Source: Pseudomonadota bacterium (GTDB taxonomy: Bacteria; Pseudomonadota; Gammaproteobacteria; Pseudomonadales; Pseudomonadaceae). Taken from it: DNA of 63,384 nucleotides. A program made the translations under genes and the position numbers. This document shows, one piece after another, positions 8,831 through 19,229 of the stretch. A model generated the notes under the pieces. That model was not told the origin of the DNA and ran no database searches. It saw only the letters and a list, made by a program, of their open reading frames with translations. Each line of letters opens with the position of its first letter. The stretch's first letter is position 1. The stretch spans positions 1-63,384 of the forward strand of contig JAEYXX010000113.1 in the NCBI GenBank assembly GCA_023431055.1, in the 5' to 3' direction.

Positions 8831-10156
8831 ATGCCAGATGCCAAACCGGGTCGTGTGCGCTACAGCATTCTGCTGATGCTGTTTCTGGTCACCACCATCA
8901 CCTTCGCTGACCGTTCCAGTCTGTCGGTCGCCGGTTCGGCGATGCAGGCCGGTTTGGGCATCGATGCGGTGACGCTCGGCTACATCTTCTCTGCGTTCGG
9001 CTGGGCTTACGTGATCGGGCAGATTCCCGGCGGCTGGCTGTTCGACCGCTTCGGCACCAAGCCGGTGTATACCCTGGCGCTGTTCACTTGGTCGGCGCTG
9101 ACCCTGCTGCAAGGCTTCGTCGGCTGGCTGCCGACCACCTGGGCGGTAACCTCGATGTTTTTGCTGCGGCTGCTGGTGGGCTTTGCCAGTGCGCCGTGCT
9201 TTCCGGGCAATGCGCGGATCACCGCTTCCTGGTTTCCCACTGCCGAGCGCGCCACCGCTACGGCCATCTCCAGTTCTGCGCAGTATGCTGCCACTGCGCT
9301 GTTCGCTCCCTTGATGGGCTGGGTGGTGCAAACCCTGGGTTGGCAGTCGGTGTTCATCGTGCTCGGTTGTCTCGGTCTGGCGCTGTCGTTCGTCTGGCTC
9401 AAACAGCTGCACGCCCCGCGTCAGCATCCGCGCATCGGCGCAGCCGAGCTGGCCCACCTGGAGCAGGGCGGGGCGCTGATCGATCTGGAAGGGCAGCGCG
9501 GCGGTAGCGGCGGTTCGCAGTGGCGCTACCTAGGCCTGCTGCTGCGCCAACGCACGATGATTGGCATCTACCTTGGCCAGTATTGCAACAACGCCATTAC
9601 CTACTTCTTTCTTACCTGGTTTCCGGTCTACCTGGTGCAGGCACGCGGCATGAGCATCCTCGGCGCCGGTTTCGCCGCCGCCTTGCCGGCCATCAGCGGT
9701 TGTGTTGGCGGCGTGCTGGGTGGTTTGCTGTCCGACGGCATGCTGCGCCGCGGCCATTCGCTGACTCTGGCGCGCAAGCTGCCGATGGTGCTTGGTCTGC
9801 TGCTGTCGAGCGCGGTGGTGCTGTGCATTTACGTCGACAGCGATGCCGCCGTGGTGGCGCTGATGGCCCTGGCCTTCTTCGGCAAGGGCCTCGGCTCGCT
9901 GGGCTGGACGCTGGTGGCCGACACTTCGCCTCGGCAGATCCTTGGTTTGTCCGGCGGGCTGTTCAACACCTTCGGTAACCTGGCCGCGATCACCACACCC
10001 ATCGTCATCGGCTACCTGGTCAGTCATACCGGTTCTTTCGATGGGGCATTGGTCTATGTCGGCCTAAATGCCCTGCTGGCGGTCGTCAGCTTCGGCCTGA
10101 TCGTCGGCCAAATTCACAGGGTCGAGCTGGACGCCACGTCTGGCTCGACATCCTGA
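8831..10156 (+). CDS. gudP: MFS transporter, glucarate/galactarate (GudP-like) family
   Basis: 441 residues from ATG 8831, with twelve predicted membrane helices. It belongs to the anion:cation symporter family of the major facilitator superfamily. Seen are [11 protein letters not shown] in helix 1, the loop 2-3 motif [11 protein letters not shown] and the [14 protein letters not shown] segment ([11 protein letters not shown]) typical of GudP/ExuT/GarP proteins. Its position between gudD and garD makes proton-coupled uptake of glucarate and/or galactarate the likely role. It would be the second uptake system of the cluster, besides TctABC. Confidence 0.9.
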   Translation: MPDAKPGRVRYSILLMLFLVTTITFADRSSLSVAGSAMQAGLGIDAVTLGYIFSAFGWAYVIGQIPGGWLFDRFGTKPVYTLALFTWSALTLLQGFVGWLPTTWAVTSMFLLRLLVGFASAPCFPGNARITASWFPTAERATATAISSSAQYAATALFAPLMGWVVQTLGWQSVFIVLGCLGLALSFVWLKQLHAPRQHPRIGAAELAHLEQGGALIDLEGQRGGSGGSQWRYLGLLLRQRTMIGIYLGQYCNNAITYFFLTWFPVYLVQARGMSILGAGFAAALPAISGCVGGVLGGLLSDGMLRRGHSLTLARKLPMVLGLLLSSAVVLCIYVDSDAAVVALMALAFFGKGLGSLGWTLVADTSPRQILGLSGGLFNTFGNLAAITTPIVIGYLVSHTGSFDGALVYVGLNALLAVVSFGLIVGQIHRVELDATSGSTS

Positions 10157-10178
10157 ACGCACAACAGGAGCAAGCGTC

Positions 10179-11735
10179 ATGCAGTTGATTCCCCATCAGG
10201 ATTCGCCTCGTTACATCCGCCTGCACCCGGCCGACAACGTCGGCGTGGTGGTCAATGACCAGGGTGTCGCCGCTGGCGGCCAGTTCGATGATGGCCTGAC
10301 GGCCATCGAAGGCATCCCGCAGAGCCACAAGGTGGCGCTGGTGGATATCGCCGAGGGCGGCGAGGTGGTGCGTTATGGCGAAGTGATCGGCTATGCGCTC
10401 AAATCAATCGCCGCCGGCAGCTGGGTCACCGAGCAGGTGCTGCGCATGCCCGAGCCGCCGGTTCTGGACAACCTGCCCAAGGCGACCATCAAGACCTCGC
10501 CCGGCGAGCCGCTGGAAGGCTATACCTTCGAAGGTTTCCGCAACCCGGACGGCAGTGTCGGCACCCGTAACATCCTCGGTGTGACCACCACCGTGCAATG
10601 CGTGGTCGGTGTGCTCGATCACGTGGTCGAGCGTGTGCGCAAGGAAGTCCTGCCCAAATACCCCAACGTCGACGACGTGGTGGCGCTGTCGCACAGCTAT
10701 GGCTGTGGTGTGGCGATCAATGCGCCGGACGCCGTGGTGCCGATCCGCACGCTGTACAACATCAGCCGCAACCCCAACCTGGGTGGCCAGGCGCTGGTGA
10801 TCAGCCTTGGCTGCGAGAAGCTGCAGGCCAACCAGTTGATGGATGGCGACCAGCTCACCAATGGCATGGACGAAGAGGACTGGCTATTCCGCCTGCAGGA
10901 TTCTGGCACCGGTTTCACCGGCATGGTCGAGCAGATCATGGGCATGATCGAGGATCGCCTGAAGGTGCTCGACCAGCGTCGTCGCGAGACCGTACCGGCT
11001 TCCGAACTGGTGGTCGGTATGCAGTGCGGCGGCAGCGATGCCTTCTCCGGTATCACCGCCAACCCGGCGCTCGGCGTGGCCGCCGACCTGCTGGTGCGCG
11101 CCGGCGCCACCGTGATGTTCTCCGAGAACACCGAAGTGCGTGACGGTATTCACCTGCTGACCCCACGTGCCGCCAGTGTCGAGGTGGCCGATGCGCTGAT
11201 CCGCGAGATGGACTGGTACGACCGCTACCTGCAGCGCGGCATGGCCGACCGCAGCGCCAACACCACACCGGGCAACAAGAAGGGCGGGCTGAACAACATC
11301 GTCGAGAAGGCCATGGGCTCCATTGCCAAGTCCGGCAACAGCCCGATTGCCGGCGTGGTCGCGCCGGGCGAGCGCATCCGTGGCAAGGGCCTGTGGTTCT
11401 GCGCCACGCCGGCCAGCGACTTCATCTGCGGCACCCTGCAACTGGCGGCGGGCATGAACCTGCACATCTTCACCACCGGTCGCGGCACGCCTTATGGCCT
11501 GTCCATGGTGCCGGTGATCAAGGTGGCCACGCGCACGCAACTGGCCGAACGCTGGCCGGACCTGATCGACGTCGACGCTGGGCAGATCGTCTCCGGGCGC
11601 ATGACGCTGGAGCAAATGGGCTGGCACATCTTCCAGCTCTACCTGGACGTGGCCAGCGGTCGCAAGCAGACCTGCGCCGAGCACCTGCGCCTGCACAACG
11701 ACCTGGTGCTGTTCAACCCGGCGCCGGTGACCTGA
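10179..11735 (+). CDS. garD: Galactarate dehydratase
   Basis: 518 residues, UxaA/altronate hydrolase family. It dehydrates meso-galactarate to 5-dehydro-4-deoxyglucarate, feeding the same KdgD step as GudD. An N-terminal SAF domain (about 1-95) is followed by the large UxaA domain with conserved blocks [26 protein letters not shown] and [22 protein letters not shown] lies just before the ATG. The stop codon is one base from the start of the next gene, so the two are translationally coupled. Confidence 0.95.
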   Translation: MQLIPHQDSPRYIRLHPADNVGVVVNDQGVAAGGQFDDGLTAIEGIPQSHKVALVDIAEGGEVVRYGEVIGYALKSIAAGSWVTEQVLRMPEPPVLDNLPKATIKTSPGEPLEGYTFEGFRNPDGSVGTRNILGVTTTVQCVVGVLDHVVERVRKEVLPKYPNVDDVVALSHSYGCGVAINAPDAVVPIRTLYNISRNPNLGGQALVISLGCEKLQANQLMDGDQLTNGMDEEDWLFRLQDSGTGFTGMVEQIMGMIEDRLKVLDQRRRETVPASELVVGMQCGGSDAFSGITANPALGVAADLLVRAGATVMFSENTEVRDGIHLLTPRAASVEVADALIREMDWYDRYLQRGMADRSANTTPGNKKGGLNNIVEKAMGSIAKSGNSPIAGVVAPGERIRGKGLWFCATPASDFICGTLQLAAGMNLHIFTTGRGTPYGLSMVPVIKVATRTQLAERWPDLIDVDAGQIVSGRMTLEQMGWHIFQLYLDVASGRKQTCAEHLRLHNDLVLFNPAPVT

Positions 11736-11736
11736 G

Positions 11737-13155
11737 ATGAGTAGCCTGTCCGATAATCTGTTACAGGCATTGCGCGAGGCGGTCGGCGAGGCTGGCCTGA
11801 TCACTGACGCCGAGCGCATACAGAGCTACCTCAGCGACTGGCGGGGTGCCTACTGCGGCCAGGCGGCTGCGGTACTGCGCCCGGCCTCGACCGAGGAGGT
11901 CGCTGCTGTTGTGCGTCTGTGCGCGCAGGCTGGCGTCGCCCTGGTGCCGCAGGGCGGCAACACCGGCCTGTGCGGCGGCTCGATTCCGGACGACAGCGGC
12001 GCGCAGGTCGTGCTGTCGCTGACGCGCATGAAGCGTATCCGCGCAGTGGACGTGGGCAATGAAACCATCACTGTCGAAGCGGGGGTGATCCTGCAGCAGC
12101 TACAGGACGCCGCCGTCGAAGTCGGACGGTTGTTCCCGCTGTCGCTGGGCGCCGAGGGCAGTTGCACGGTCGGTGGCAACCTGGCGACCAATGCCGGCGG
12201 CACCGCGGTGCTGCGTTACGGCAACATGCGCGACCTGACCCTGGGGCTGGAAGTGGTGCTGCCCGATGGGCGTATCTGGGACGGCCTGCGCGGGTTGCGC
12301 AAGGACAATACCGGCTACGACCTCAAGCACCTGTTCATCGGCAGCGAGGGCACCCTGGGTATCATCACCGCCGCCGTGCTCAAGTTGTTCCCCGCCGTGC
12401 GTAGCCTGACCACCGCCTGGGTGGCGCTGCCCAGTCCGCAGGCAGCGGTCGAGCTGATCGGGCAGATGCGCGGGCTGTGTGGCGACCGCCTGACCGGCTT
12501 CGAACTGATGTCGCGGCAAAGCGTCGAGTTCGTCCTGCGCCATGTCGCCGGTGTCAGCGATCCGTTCGCCGACACGCATCCCTGGTATGTGCTGATCGAG
12601 CTGAGTGACACCCAGCCCAACGCGCCCTTGAACGAGTTGCTGGAAGAGGGCCTCGGTGCTGCCTTCGAGCAAGGCGTGGCGCTGGATGCCGTGGTCGCCG
12701 CCAGCGACGCGCAGGTGCGCGCCTTGTGGGCGTTGCGTGAAGGCATCTCGGAGGCGCAGAACCACGAGGGGCCGAGTCTCAAGCACGATATCAGCGTGCC
12801 GGTCAGCCGTATCCCCGACTTTATCGCGCGTACCGATCAGACGTTGCAGCAGATGTTTCCCGGTGTGCGTATCGTGGCCTACGGGCACGTCGGCGACGGC
12901 AACCTGCATTACAACGTCAGTAAGCCAATCGGCGCCGACGATGCCGTGTTCAAGGCGCAGGCCGAGGCGATCATGCGCGTGATCTACGACCAGACGCTGC
13001 ACTATGCCGGTAGCATCAGCGCCGAACATGGCCTGGGACAGTCCAAGCGCCTGGCCGCGCAGCACTACAAGGCGCCGCTGGAACTGGAATTGATGGCTCG
13101 GGTCAAGCATGCGCTGGATCCGGCCGGGCTGATGAATCCGGGCAAATTGCTGTAA
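11737..13155 (+). CDS. FAD-linked 2-hydroxyacid dehydrogenase (D-2-hydroxyglutarate / GlcD family)
   Basis: 472 residues, VAO-type flavoprotein. The FAD-binding domain shows PQGGNTGLCGG and GGNLATNAGGT; the C-terminal oxidase domain has the metal-site segment GHVGDGNLHYN and EHGLGQSKR near the end. The family oxidises D-2-hydroxyglutarate, D-lactate, glycolate or similar acids and passes electrons to a quinone or flavoprotein. It starts one base after garD stops, so it should be co-expressed. The substrate is not determined; D-2-hydroxyglutarate or a hydroxy acid side product of the aldarate route are candidates. Confidence 0.9.
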   Translation: MSSLSDNLLQALREAVGEAGLITDAERIQSYLSDWRGAYCGQAAAVLRPASTEEVAAVVRLCAQAGVALVPQGGNTGLCGGSIPDDSGAQVVLSLTRMKRIRAVDVGNETITVEAGVILQQLQDAAVEVGRLFPLSLGAEGSCTVGGNLATNAGGTAVLRYGNMRDLTLGLEVVLPDGRIWDGLRGLRKDNTGYDLKHLFIGSEGTLGIITAAVLKLFPAVRSLTTAWVALPSPQAAVELIGQMRGLCGDRLTGFELMSRQSVEFVLRHVAGVSDPFADTHPWYVLIELSDTQPNAPLNELLEEGLGAAFEQGVALDAVVAASDAQVRALWALREGISEAQNHEGPSLKHDISVPVSRIPDFIARTDQTLQQMFPGVRIVAYGHVGDGNLHYNVSKPIGADDAVFKAQAEAIMRVIYDQTLHYAGSISAEHGLGQSKRLAAQHYKAPLELELMARVKHALDPAGLMNPGKLL

Positions 13156-13181
13156 ATCGCAAGATCCAAACAGGAGGAACC

Positions 13182-14123
13182 ATGAGCAAAGCCAAGGTGC
13201 TGCAGATCGGCCCGCTGAGCGAGCGCTTCAATCGCGAGCTGGCCGAGCAATACGAGGTCAGCGCGCTGTGGCAACAGGCCGAGCCGCTGGCCTTTCTGCG
13301 TGAACAGGGCGAGCAGTTTCTCTACATGGTGTCCTCGGCCCGTTTCGGTTGCACGGCTGATCAGCTCGCGCTGCTACCGAATCTGCGCGCCATCTGCAGT
13401 TTCGGCGTGGGCTACGATCCCTATCCGCTGGAGCTGCTGCGCGATCGCGGCATCGTGCTCAGCACCACGCCAGATGTGCTCAACGACTGCGTCGCCGACC
13501 TGGCCATGGGCCTGATGATCGACAGCGCGCGGCGTATGTCTGAGGCTGACCGTTTCGTGCGCAGCGGCGCCTGGAACAGCACCACCGGTTTCCCGTTGGC
13601 GCGCCGGGTCAGCGGCAAGCGCCTGGGCATCGTCGGCCTCGGTCGCATCGGCGAGGCAGTGGCGCTGCGCGCCTCGGGTTTTTCCATGCCGGTGCGTTAT
13701 CACAACCGCCGGCCGGTGGAGGGCAGCCCTTATCAGCATGAGCCGGATTTGCTGGCGCTGGCGCGCTGGGCGGATTTCCTGGTGCTGACCTGCCCGGGCG
13801 GCAAGGCCACCCATCATCTGATCAATGCCGAGGTGCTCGAGGCGCTAGGGCCGGATGGCTTTCTGGTCAACGTGGCGCGCGGTTCGGTGGTCGATGAGGC
13901 GGCGTTGATCAAGGCACTGCAAACGGGTGTGATCGCCGGCGCCGGGCTGGACGTCTACGAGCACGAACCCCAGGTGCCAGCCGCGTTGCGTGAGCTGGAC
14001 AACGTGGTACTGCTACCGCACGTCGGCAGCGCCAGTGTCGAGACGCGCCAGCAGATGGCCGATCTGGTGCTGGAAAACCTGCGTGCCTTCATCGCTACCG
14101 GCGAGTTGCTGACTCCATTGTAG
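13182..14123 (+). CDS. NAD(P)-dependent D-isomer-specific 2-hydroxyacid dehydrogenase
   Basis: 313 residues, glyoxylate/hydroxypyruvate reductase-like. The Rossmann motif GIVGLGRIGEAVALRA lies near 147-162. The catalytic Arg is in NVARGSVVDE, the Glu in YEHEP and the His in LLPHVGSAS. A perfect AGGAGG precedes the ATG. It is the last gene of the garD operon. Its stop codon TAG is part of the GTAG that opens a REP-like repeat. It may reduce a 2-oxo acid such as glyoxylate or hydroxypyruvate, or work opposite the neighbouring FAD enzyme; this is inference. Confidence 0.92.
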   Translation: MSKAKVLQIGPLSERFNRELAEQYEVSALWQQAEPLAFLREQGEQFLYMVSSARFGCTADQLALLPNLRAICSFGVGYDPYPLELLRDRGIVLSTTPDVLNDCVADLAMGLMIDSARRMSEADRFVRSGAWNSTTGFPLARRVSGKRLGIVGLGRIGEAVALRASGFSMPVRYHNRRPVEGSPYQHEPDLLALARWADFLVLTCPGGKATHHLINAEVLEALGPDGFLVNVARGSVVDEAALIKALQTGVIAGAGLDVYEHEPQVPAALRELDNVVLLPHVGSASVETRQQMADLVLENLRAFIATGELLTPL

Positions 14124-14172
14124 GGCGGGTGCAACCCGCCAACCGAGGCGGCGGGTTTCACGCGCCCTACGG
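14120..14172. repeat. REP-like inverted pair, GTAGGGCGGGT family
   Basis: The unit at 14120-14140 (GTAGG head, hairpin GGCGGGT-GCA-ACCCGCC) faces a degenerate partner at 14151-14172 ending CCCTACGG. The TAG of the head is the stop codon of the preceding dehydrogenase gene. Confidence 0.8.
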
Positions 14173-14288
14173 CCATGCGTGCGCTCAGGCGCACGCCACT
14201 GAATACGCCTGGTGGCGCTCGCCGCCAGGCCTATCGTTACGGCGCCACAAGCGCCGTGATCGTTTTCTACCTCACCTGCAGCATCCGC

Positions 14289-14314
14289 GGCGCACCACAA
14301 GTGCGCCGTTTTTT
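14289..14314 (+). terminator. Terminator of the garD operon
   Basis: GGCGCAC-CACAA-GTGCGCC followed by GTTTTTT on the plus strand, between the dehydrogenase gene and the ABC transporter. Confidence 0.8.
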
Positions 14315-14386
14315 CTCGCGCGCGCTGGTGAGGCTGCTCGCGCCCTGTAAACTGTGGCGTTTTCCGCAGGCAAGGGGCCATCCACC

Positions 14387-15312
14387 GTGCAGTCGGTCAT
14401 TTCCATCCAGCAACTGAACAAGATCTATGCGTCCGGGCATCCGGCGCTGCAGGGCATCGACCTGGACATTCGCCAGGGCGAGATCTTCGCCTTGCTCGGC
14501 CCCAATGGCGCCGGCAAGACCACCCTGATCAGCATCATCTGCGGCATCGTCAATCCGGGCGAGGGCAGGGTGCTGGTCGGCGGCAAGGACATCGTCCGCG
14601 ACTACCGCGCGGCCCGCTCGCAGATCGGCCTGGTGCCACAGGAGCTGGTCAGCGACGTGTTCGAAACCGTCTGGGCGACTGTCAAGTTCAGCCGCGGCCT
14701 GTTCGGCAAGAAGCCCGATCCGGCCTACCTGGAGCAGCTGCTCAAGGATCTGTCGCTGTGGGACAAACGCAATGCCAAGATCATGGAGCTGTCCGGCGGC
14801 ATGAAGCGCCGGGTGATGATCGCCAAGGCACTTTCGCACGAGCCGCAGATTCTCTTCCTTGACGAGCCCACCGCAGGTGTCGATGTCGAGCTGCGCCGCG
14901 ACATGTGGAACATGGTCAGGCGTCTGCGCGAGCGCGGCGTGACCATTATCCTCACCACCCACTACATCGAGGAGGCCGAGGAAATGGCCGACCGCATCGG
15001 GGTGATCAGCAAGGGGCGGATCATTCTGGTGGAGGACAAGCAGGTGCTGATGCACAAGCTGGGCAAGAAGCAGCTGACCCTGCACCTGCAGCAGCCGCTG
15101 TCCTGCGTGCCGGCCGAGCTGGCGCGCTATGGCCTGGAGCTGACCGATCAGGGCCATGCCCTGGTGTTCACCTTCGATGCCCAGCACGAGAACACCGGCA
15201 TCGCCGAACTGCTGCGTGACCTGGCCCAGCACGGCATCGACTTCAAGGATCTGCAGTCGAGCCAGAGTTCGCTGGAAGAAATCTTCGTCGGTCTGATCAA
15301 GGAGTCGCGCAC

Positions 15313-15316
<4 letters not shown>
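14387..15316 (+). CDS. ABC transporter ATP-binding protein (YadG-like)
   Basis: 309 residues from the GTG at 14387, preceded by AAGGGG. Domain order is the usual one: Walker [10 protein letters not shown] near residue 42, Q-loop VPQELVS, signature ELSGGMKRR, Walker [14 protein letters not shown], switch His in LTTHYIEE, then a C-terminal tail of about 90 residues. It overlaps the permease gene by four bases (ATGA). The pair resembles E. coli YadG/YadH, an ABC-2 type exporter of unknown substrate. Confidence 0.93.
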
Positions 15317-16074
<758 letters not shown>

Positions 16075-16096
16075 GGCCAGTCTAGAGCGCGGCATT

Positions 16097-16161
16097 CGCG
16101 GCTGAAGCCGCTCCTACATAGGTCGCGTACGCCTCTGATTGTAGGAGCGGCTTCAGCCGCG
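16097..16161. repeat. REP-like inverted pair, GTAGGAGCGGC family
   Basis: The units 16097-16117 and 16141-16161 are exact reverse complements. Each reads GTAGGA then GCGGC-TTCA-GCCGC. This is the common Pseudomonas REP type. Confidence 0.9.
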
Positions 16162-16183
16162 AAACGAGGGAAATTCTCAGCCT

Positions 16184-16236
16184 GTAGGGCGGGTGAAACC
16201 CGCCATGAATAGGTGGCGGGTTGCACCCGCCCTACG
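16184..16236. repeat. REP-like inverted pair, GTAGGGCGGGT family
   Basis: The unit 16184-16204 (hairpin GGCGGGT-GAA-ACCCGCC) faces the unit 16215-16236. It is the same family as the pair at 14.1 kb and lies between the ABC permease and icp, 22 bases from the previous REP pair. Confidence 0.85.
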
Positions 16237-16274
16237 AATCCGCCGCTAAAGCCGTTCCCACAGAAGCCGTCGGG

Positions 16275-16667
16275 TCACTTCACCCGCAGTTCACACTCGA
16301 AGGTTTCCGCGGGCGGCACGTTCTGCTCCCACGGCTGCTGGTAGGTCAGCAGCAGGCGGCCTTCGCCGGGCTCGCGCGCCGTGAAACGCCAGGTGGAGAT
16401 TCCGCCGGCACCGACCACTCCGCTGTCTTCCGGGTTGCTGTACACCTCCGGGCCGAGGCTTTGCAGCACGTTCGCCGCACCATCACGGACTTCCCAGCGA
16501 AAACCGGTCGTGGGGTTGCTGGGCAGGCTGAGGATTAGTTGCTGGCCCTTGTTCAGCGTCAGCGGGCACTGCCGATCCTTCTTCAGCTCCAGCGTGCCGG
16601 ATTGATGAGCACAGGCGCTGAGCAGGGCCAGGGCGGGCAGGGTAAGCAGGCGCAAGGTGGCGTGCAT
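16275..16667 (-). CDS. icp: Chagasin-family (I42) cysteine-protease inhibitor, lipoprotein
   Basis: 130 residues. The lipobox LLSAC (Cys at about 19) indicates a lipoprotein. The inhibitor domain has the three chagasin loops: NPTTGFRW near 51-58, GAGGISTW near 91-98, and QQPWE near 110. Chagasin-type proteins block papain-like proteases by inserting these loops into the active site. It lies just downstream of the Lon paralogue on the same strand; I recall the same adjacency in P. aeruginosa (icp/asrA). Confidence 0.88.
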   Translation of the reverse strand: MHATLRLLTLPALALLSACAHQSGTLELKKDRQCPLTLNKGQQLILSLPSNPTTGFRWEVRDGAANVLQSLGPEVYSNPEDSGVVGAGGISTWRFTAREPGEGRLLLTYQQPWEQNVPPAETFECELRVK

Positions 16668-16713
16668 GACGAACTCCAGTCGACGAAACCTGGCCCAGCA
16701 TAGCCGTACCGGT

Positions 16714-16775
16714 AAGCTACAGGCTACAAGCTACAGGTGCTTGCCTGCAGCCTGCAGCCTGAAGCCTGCGGCTAC
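16714..16775. repeat. Short GCTACAGG / GCCTGCAG repeat tract
   Basis: Tandem, imperfect GCTACA-type units followed by CCTGCAG units fill the gap between icp and the Lon paralogue. Read on the minus strand the tract opens with GTAGCCGCAGGC. The TAG in this GTAG is the stop codon of the Lon paralogue. Confidence 0.7.
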
Positions 16776-19168
16776 TCGAAGAGTACCTTGGCCACGTCGC
16801 CATAGCGCTTGGCGAAGTGCACGGTCAGGCCTTCCTTGAGGTAGTCCGGCAATTCCTCATAGCTGCCGCGATTGGCCTCCGGCAGGATCAGCTCATGGAT
16901 CTTCTGCCGGCGCGCCGCGATCACCTTCTCACGCACGCCGCCGATGGGCAGCACCTGGCCGGTGAGGGTCAGTTCGCCGGTCATGGCCACGCCTTTCTTC
17001 GGTGCCTGATTGCGCGCCAGGGAGAGCAGGGCGCTGGCCATGGTGATGCCGGCGCTGGGGCCGTCCTTGGGCGTGGCGCCTTCCGGTACGTGCAGGTGGA
17101 CGAAGGCCTGGTCGAAGAAGGTCGGGTCTCCGCCGAACTGCTTCAGATGCGAGCTGACGTAGCTGTAGGCGATCTCCGCCGATTCCTTCATCACCTCGCC
17201 GAGCTGGCCAGTAAGTTTGAAACCACGGTTGAGCGTATGGATGCGCGTCGCCTCGATCGGCAGAGTAGCGCCGCCCATGCTGGTCCAGGCCAGGCCGGTG
17301 ATGACGCCGACGCCGGCCAGCACCCGCTCGTTGCGGAACACCGGCATACCGAGGGCTTCCTCGAGATCCTTGGCGCCGATGCGGATTTTCGCCTCGGGAT
17401 CCTCCAGCAGTTTCACCACCGACTTGCGCACCAGCTTGCCCAGCTGTTTCTCCAACTGACGTACGCCGGCCTCGCGGGCATAGCCTTCGATCACCGCGCG
17501 AAGCGCCGCATCGCTGATGGACAGGCGCGCCTTCGGCACGCCGGCCTTTTCCAGTTGCTTGGGCCACAAGTGGCGCTTGGCGATGGCCAGTTTTTCCTCG
17601 GTGATATAGCCGGACAGGCGGATCACTTCCATGCGGTCGAGCAGGGGGCCGGGGATGGAGTCGAGGGTGTTGGCGGTGCAGACGAACAGCACCTTGGACA
17701 GATCCAGGCGCAGATCCAGGTAGTGGTCGAGGAATTCGACGTTCTGCTCCGGGTCGAGGGTCTCCAGCAGCGCCGAGGCCGGGTCGCCCTGGTAGCTGGT
17801 GCCCATCTTGTCGATCTCGTCGAGCATGATCACCGGGTTCATCACCTCGGCTTCCTTCAGCGCCTGCACCAGCTTGCCGGGCATGGCGCCAATGTAGGTG
17901 CGGCGGTGGCCCTTGATCTCCGCCTCGTCACGCATGCCGCCCACCGAGAAACGGTAGAACGGCCGGCCGAGGGATTCGGCGATGGACTTGCCAATGCTGG
18001 TCTTGCCCACGCCGGGTGGGCCGACCAGCAGCACGATGGAGCCGGCGATTTCACCTTTGAAGGCGCCGACGGCCAGGAACTCGGTGATGCGCTGCTTGAT
18101 GTCGTCCATGCCGGCGTGATGCTTGTCCAGCACCTTGCGCGCGCGGCCGAGGTCGAGCTTGTCCTGGCCGTGGATACCCCAGGGCAGGGCAGTGGCCCAG
18201 TCCAGGTAGTTGCGCGTAACGGCGTACTCCGGCGAGCCGGTCTCGAGGATCGACAGCTTGTTCAGTTCCTCGTCGATACGCTTCTGCGCTTGTGCCGGCA
18301 GGGTCTTGCCTTCGAGGCGGGCGAGAAATTCCTCGCGGTCGGCGCTCTTGTCGTCCTTGCTGATGCCCAGCTCCTGCTGGATCAGCTTGAGCTGCTCCTT
18401 GAGGAAGAACTCGCGCTGCCGCTCGCCGATCTGTTTGTTCACCTCGGCCGACAATTCTTTCTGCAGGCGGCCTACTTCGACCTCCTTGCGCAGCAGCGGC
18501 AGCACCTTTTCCATGCGTTTGAGCATGGGTACGGTGTCGAGCACTTCCTGCAGCTCGCGCCCCGGGGCGGTGGTCAGTGCGGCGGCGAAGTCGGTGAGCG
18601 GCGACGGATCGTTGGGGCTGAAGCGATTCAGGTAGTTCTTCAGCTCTTCGCTGTACAGCGGGTTGAGCGGCAGCAGCTCCTTGATCGCGTTGATCAGCGC
18701 CATGCCATAGGCCTTGACCTCGTCGCGCGGGTCGTTGGGCGCCTGCGGATATTCGACTTCGGCCAGGTATGGGCCACGGCGGCTGAGCCAGCCGCGAATG
18801 CGCACGCGGGTCAGTCCCTGGGCAACAAACTGCAGCTTGCCGCCGTCCTCGCTGACATGATGCACACGCACTAGGGTGCCGTGCTCGGGCAGGCTGTCGA
18901 GATCGAATTCGCCGTGCTCGTCCGGTGGCGTGTCGACGAAGAACACCGCCATGCACTTGTGCTCGGTGTTGCCAACACGGGTGAGGGTACGGCCCCAGGG
19001 GTGCTGGTTGACGATCACCGGCAACACCTGCGCCGGGAAGAACGGGCGGTTGTGGATGGGAATGATGTAGAGCTTGTCCGGCAACTGCTGCGCGGGCAAT
19101 ACCAGGCCGGTGCTATCGGCCTGGACGTGAACTTCGACGGTTTCCGGGGTGTTGTCCTGATCGTTCAT
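16772..19168 (-). CDS. asrA: Lon-family ATP-dependent protease (AsrA-type paralogue)
   Basis: 798 residues with all Lon domains: an N-terminal LAN domain (about 30-235), a coiled segment, AAA+ module with Walker [10 protein letters not shown] and Walker [11 protein letters not shown], and a C-terminal protease domain with catalytic Ser705 in PKDGPSAG and Lys748. The N-terminus is not that of housekeeping Lon and the surroundings are not clpX–lon–hupB. It fits the second Pseudomonas Lon, AsrA, known as a heat-shock and aminoglycoside-response protease. A strong sigma-32-type promoter just upstream supports this. The stop codon TAG falls in a repeat. Confidence 0.9.
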   Translation of the reverse strand: MNDQDNTPETVEVHVQADSTGLVLPAQQLPDKLYIIPIHNRPFFPAQVLPVIVNQHPWGRTLTRVGNTEHKCMAVFFVDTPPDEHGEFDLDSLPEHGTLVRVHHVSEDGGKLQFVAQGLTRVRIRGWLSRRGPYLAEVEYPQAPNDPRDEVKAYGMALINAIKELLPLNPLYSEELKNYLNRFSPNDPSPLTDFAAALTTAPGRELQEVLDTVPMLKRMEKVLPLLRKEVEVGRLQKELSAEVNKQIGERQREFFLKEQLKLIQQELGISKDDKSADREEFLARLEGKTLPAQAQKRIDEELNKLSILETGSPEYAVTRNYLDWATALPWGIHGQDKLDLGRARKVLDKHHAGMDDIKQRITEFLAVGAFKGEIAGSIVLLVGPPGVGKTSIGKSIAESLGRPFYRFSVGGMRDEAEIKGHRRTYIGAMPGKLVQALKEAEVMNPVIMLDEIDKMGTSYQGDPASALLETLDPEQNVEFLDHYLDLRLDLSKVLFVCTANTLDSIPGPLLDRMEVIRLSGYITEEKLAIAKRHLWPKQLEKAGVPKARLSISDAALRAVIEGYAREAGVRQLEKQLGKLVRKSVVKLLEDPEAKIRIGAKDLEEALGMPVFRNERVLAGVGVITGLAWTSMGGATLPIEATRIHTLNRGFKLTGQLGEVMKESAEIAYSYVSSHLKQFGGDPTFFDQAFVHLHVPEGATPKDGPSAGITMASALLSLARNQAPKKGVAMTGELTLTGQVLPIGGVREKVIAARRQKIHELILPEANRGSYEELPDYLKEGLTVHFAKRYGDVAKVLFE

Positions 19169-19195
19169 GGAGCACCTTTACGTGTACGTTGGGAG

Positions 19196-19225
19196 CTACA
19201 TGGGGCGACCGCGGGGTTATTTCAA
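19196..19225 (-). promoter_or_regulatory. Heat-shock (sigma-32 type) promoter of asrA
   Basis: On the minus strand TTGAAA (19225-19220), 14 bases, then CCCCATGTAG (19205-19196) match the RpoH consensus (CTTGAAA and CCCCATNT, spacing 11-15). It lies 28 bases upstream of the asrA ATG, giving a short leader. Confidence 0.75.
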
Positions 19226-19229
19226 CGGT

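Noticed and set aside
16817..18874. A long open frame opposite the Lon paralogue
   Set aside because: It is the antisense of a complete Lon sequence; its translation is low-complexity, rich in Gly, His, Val and Gln, as expected from reversed GC-rich codons.
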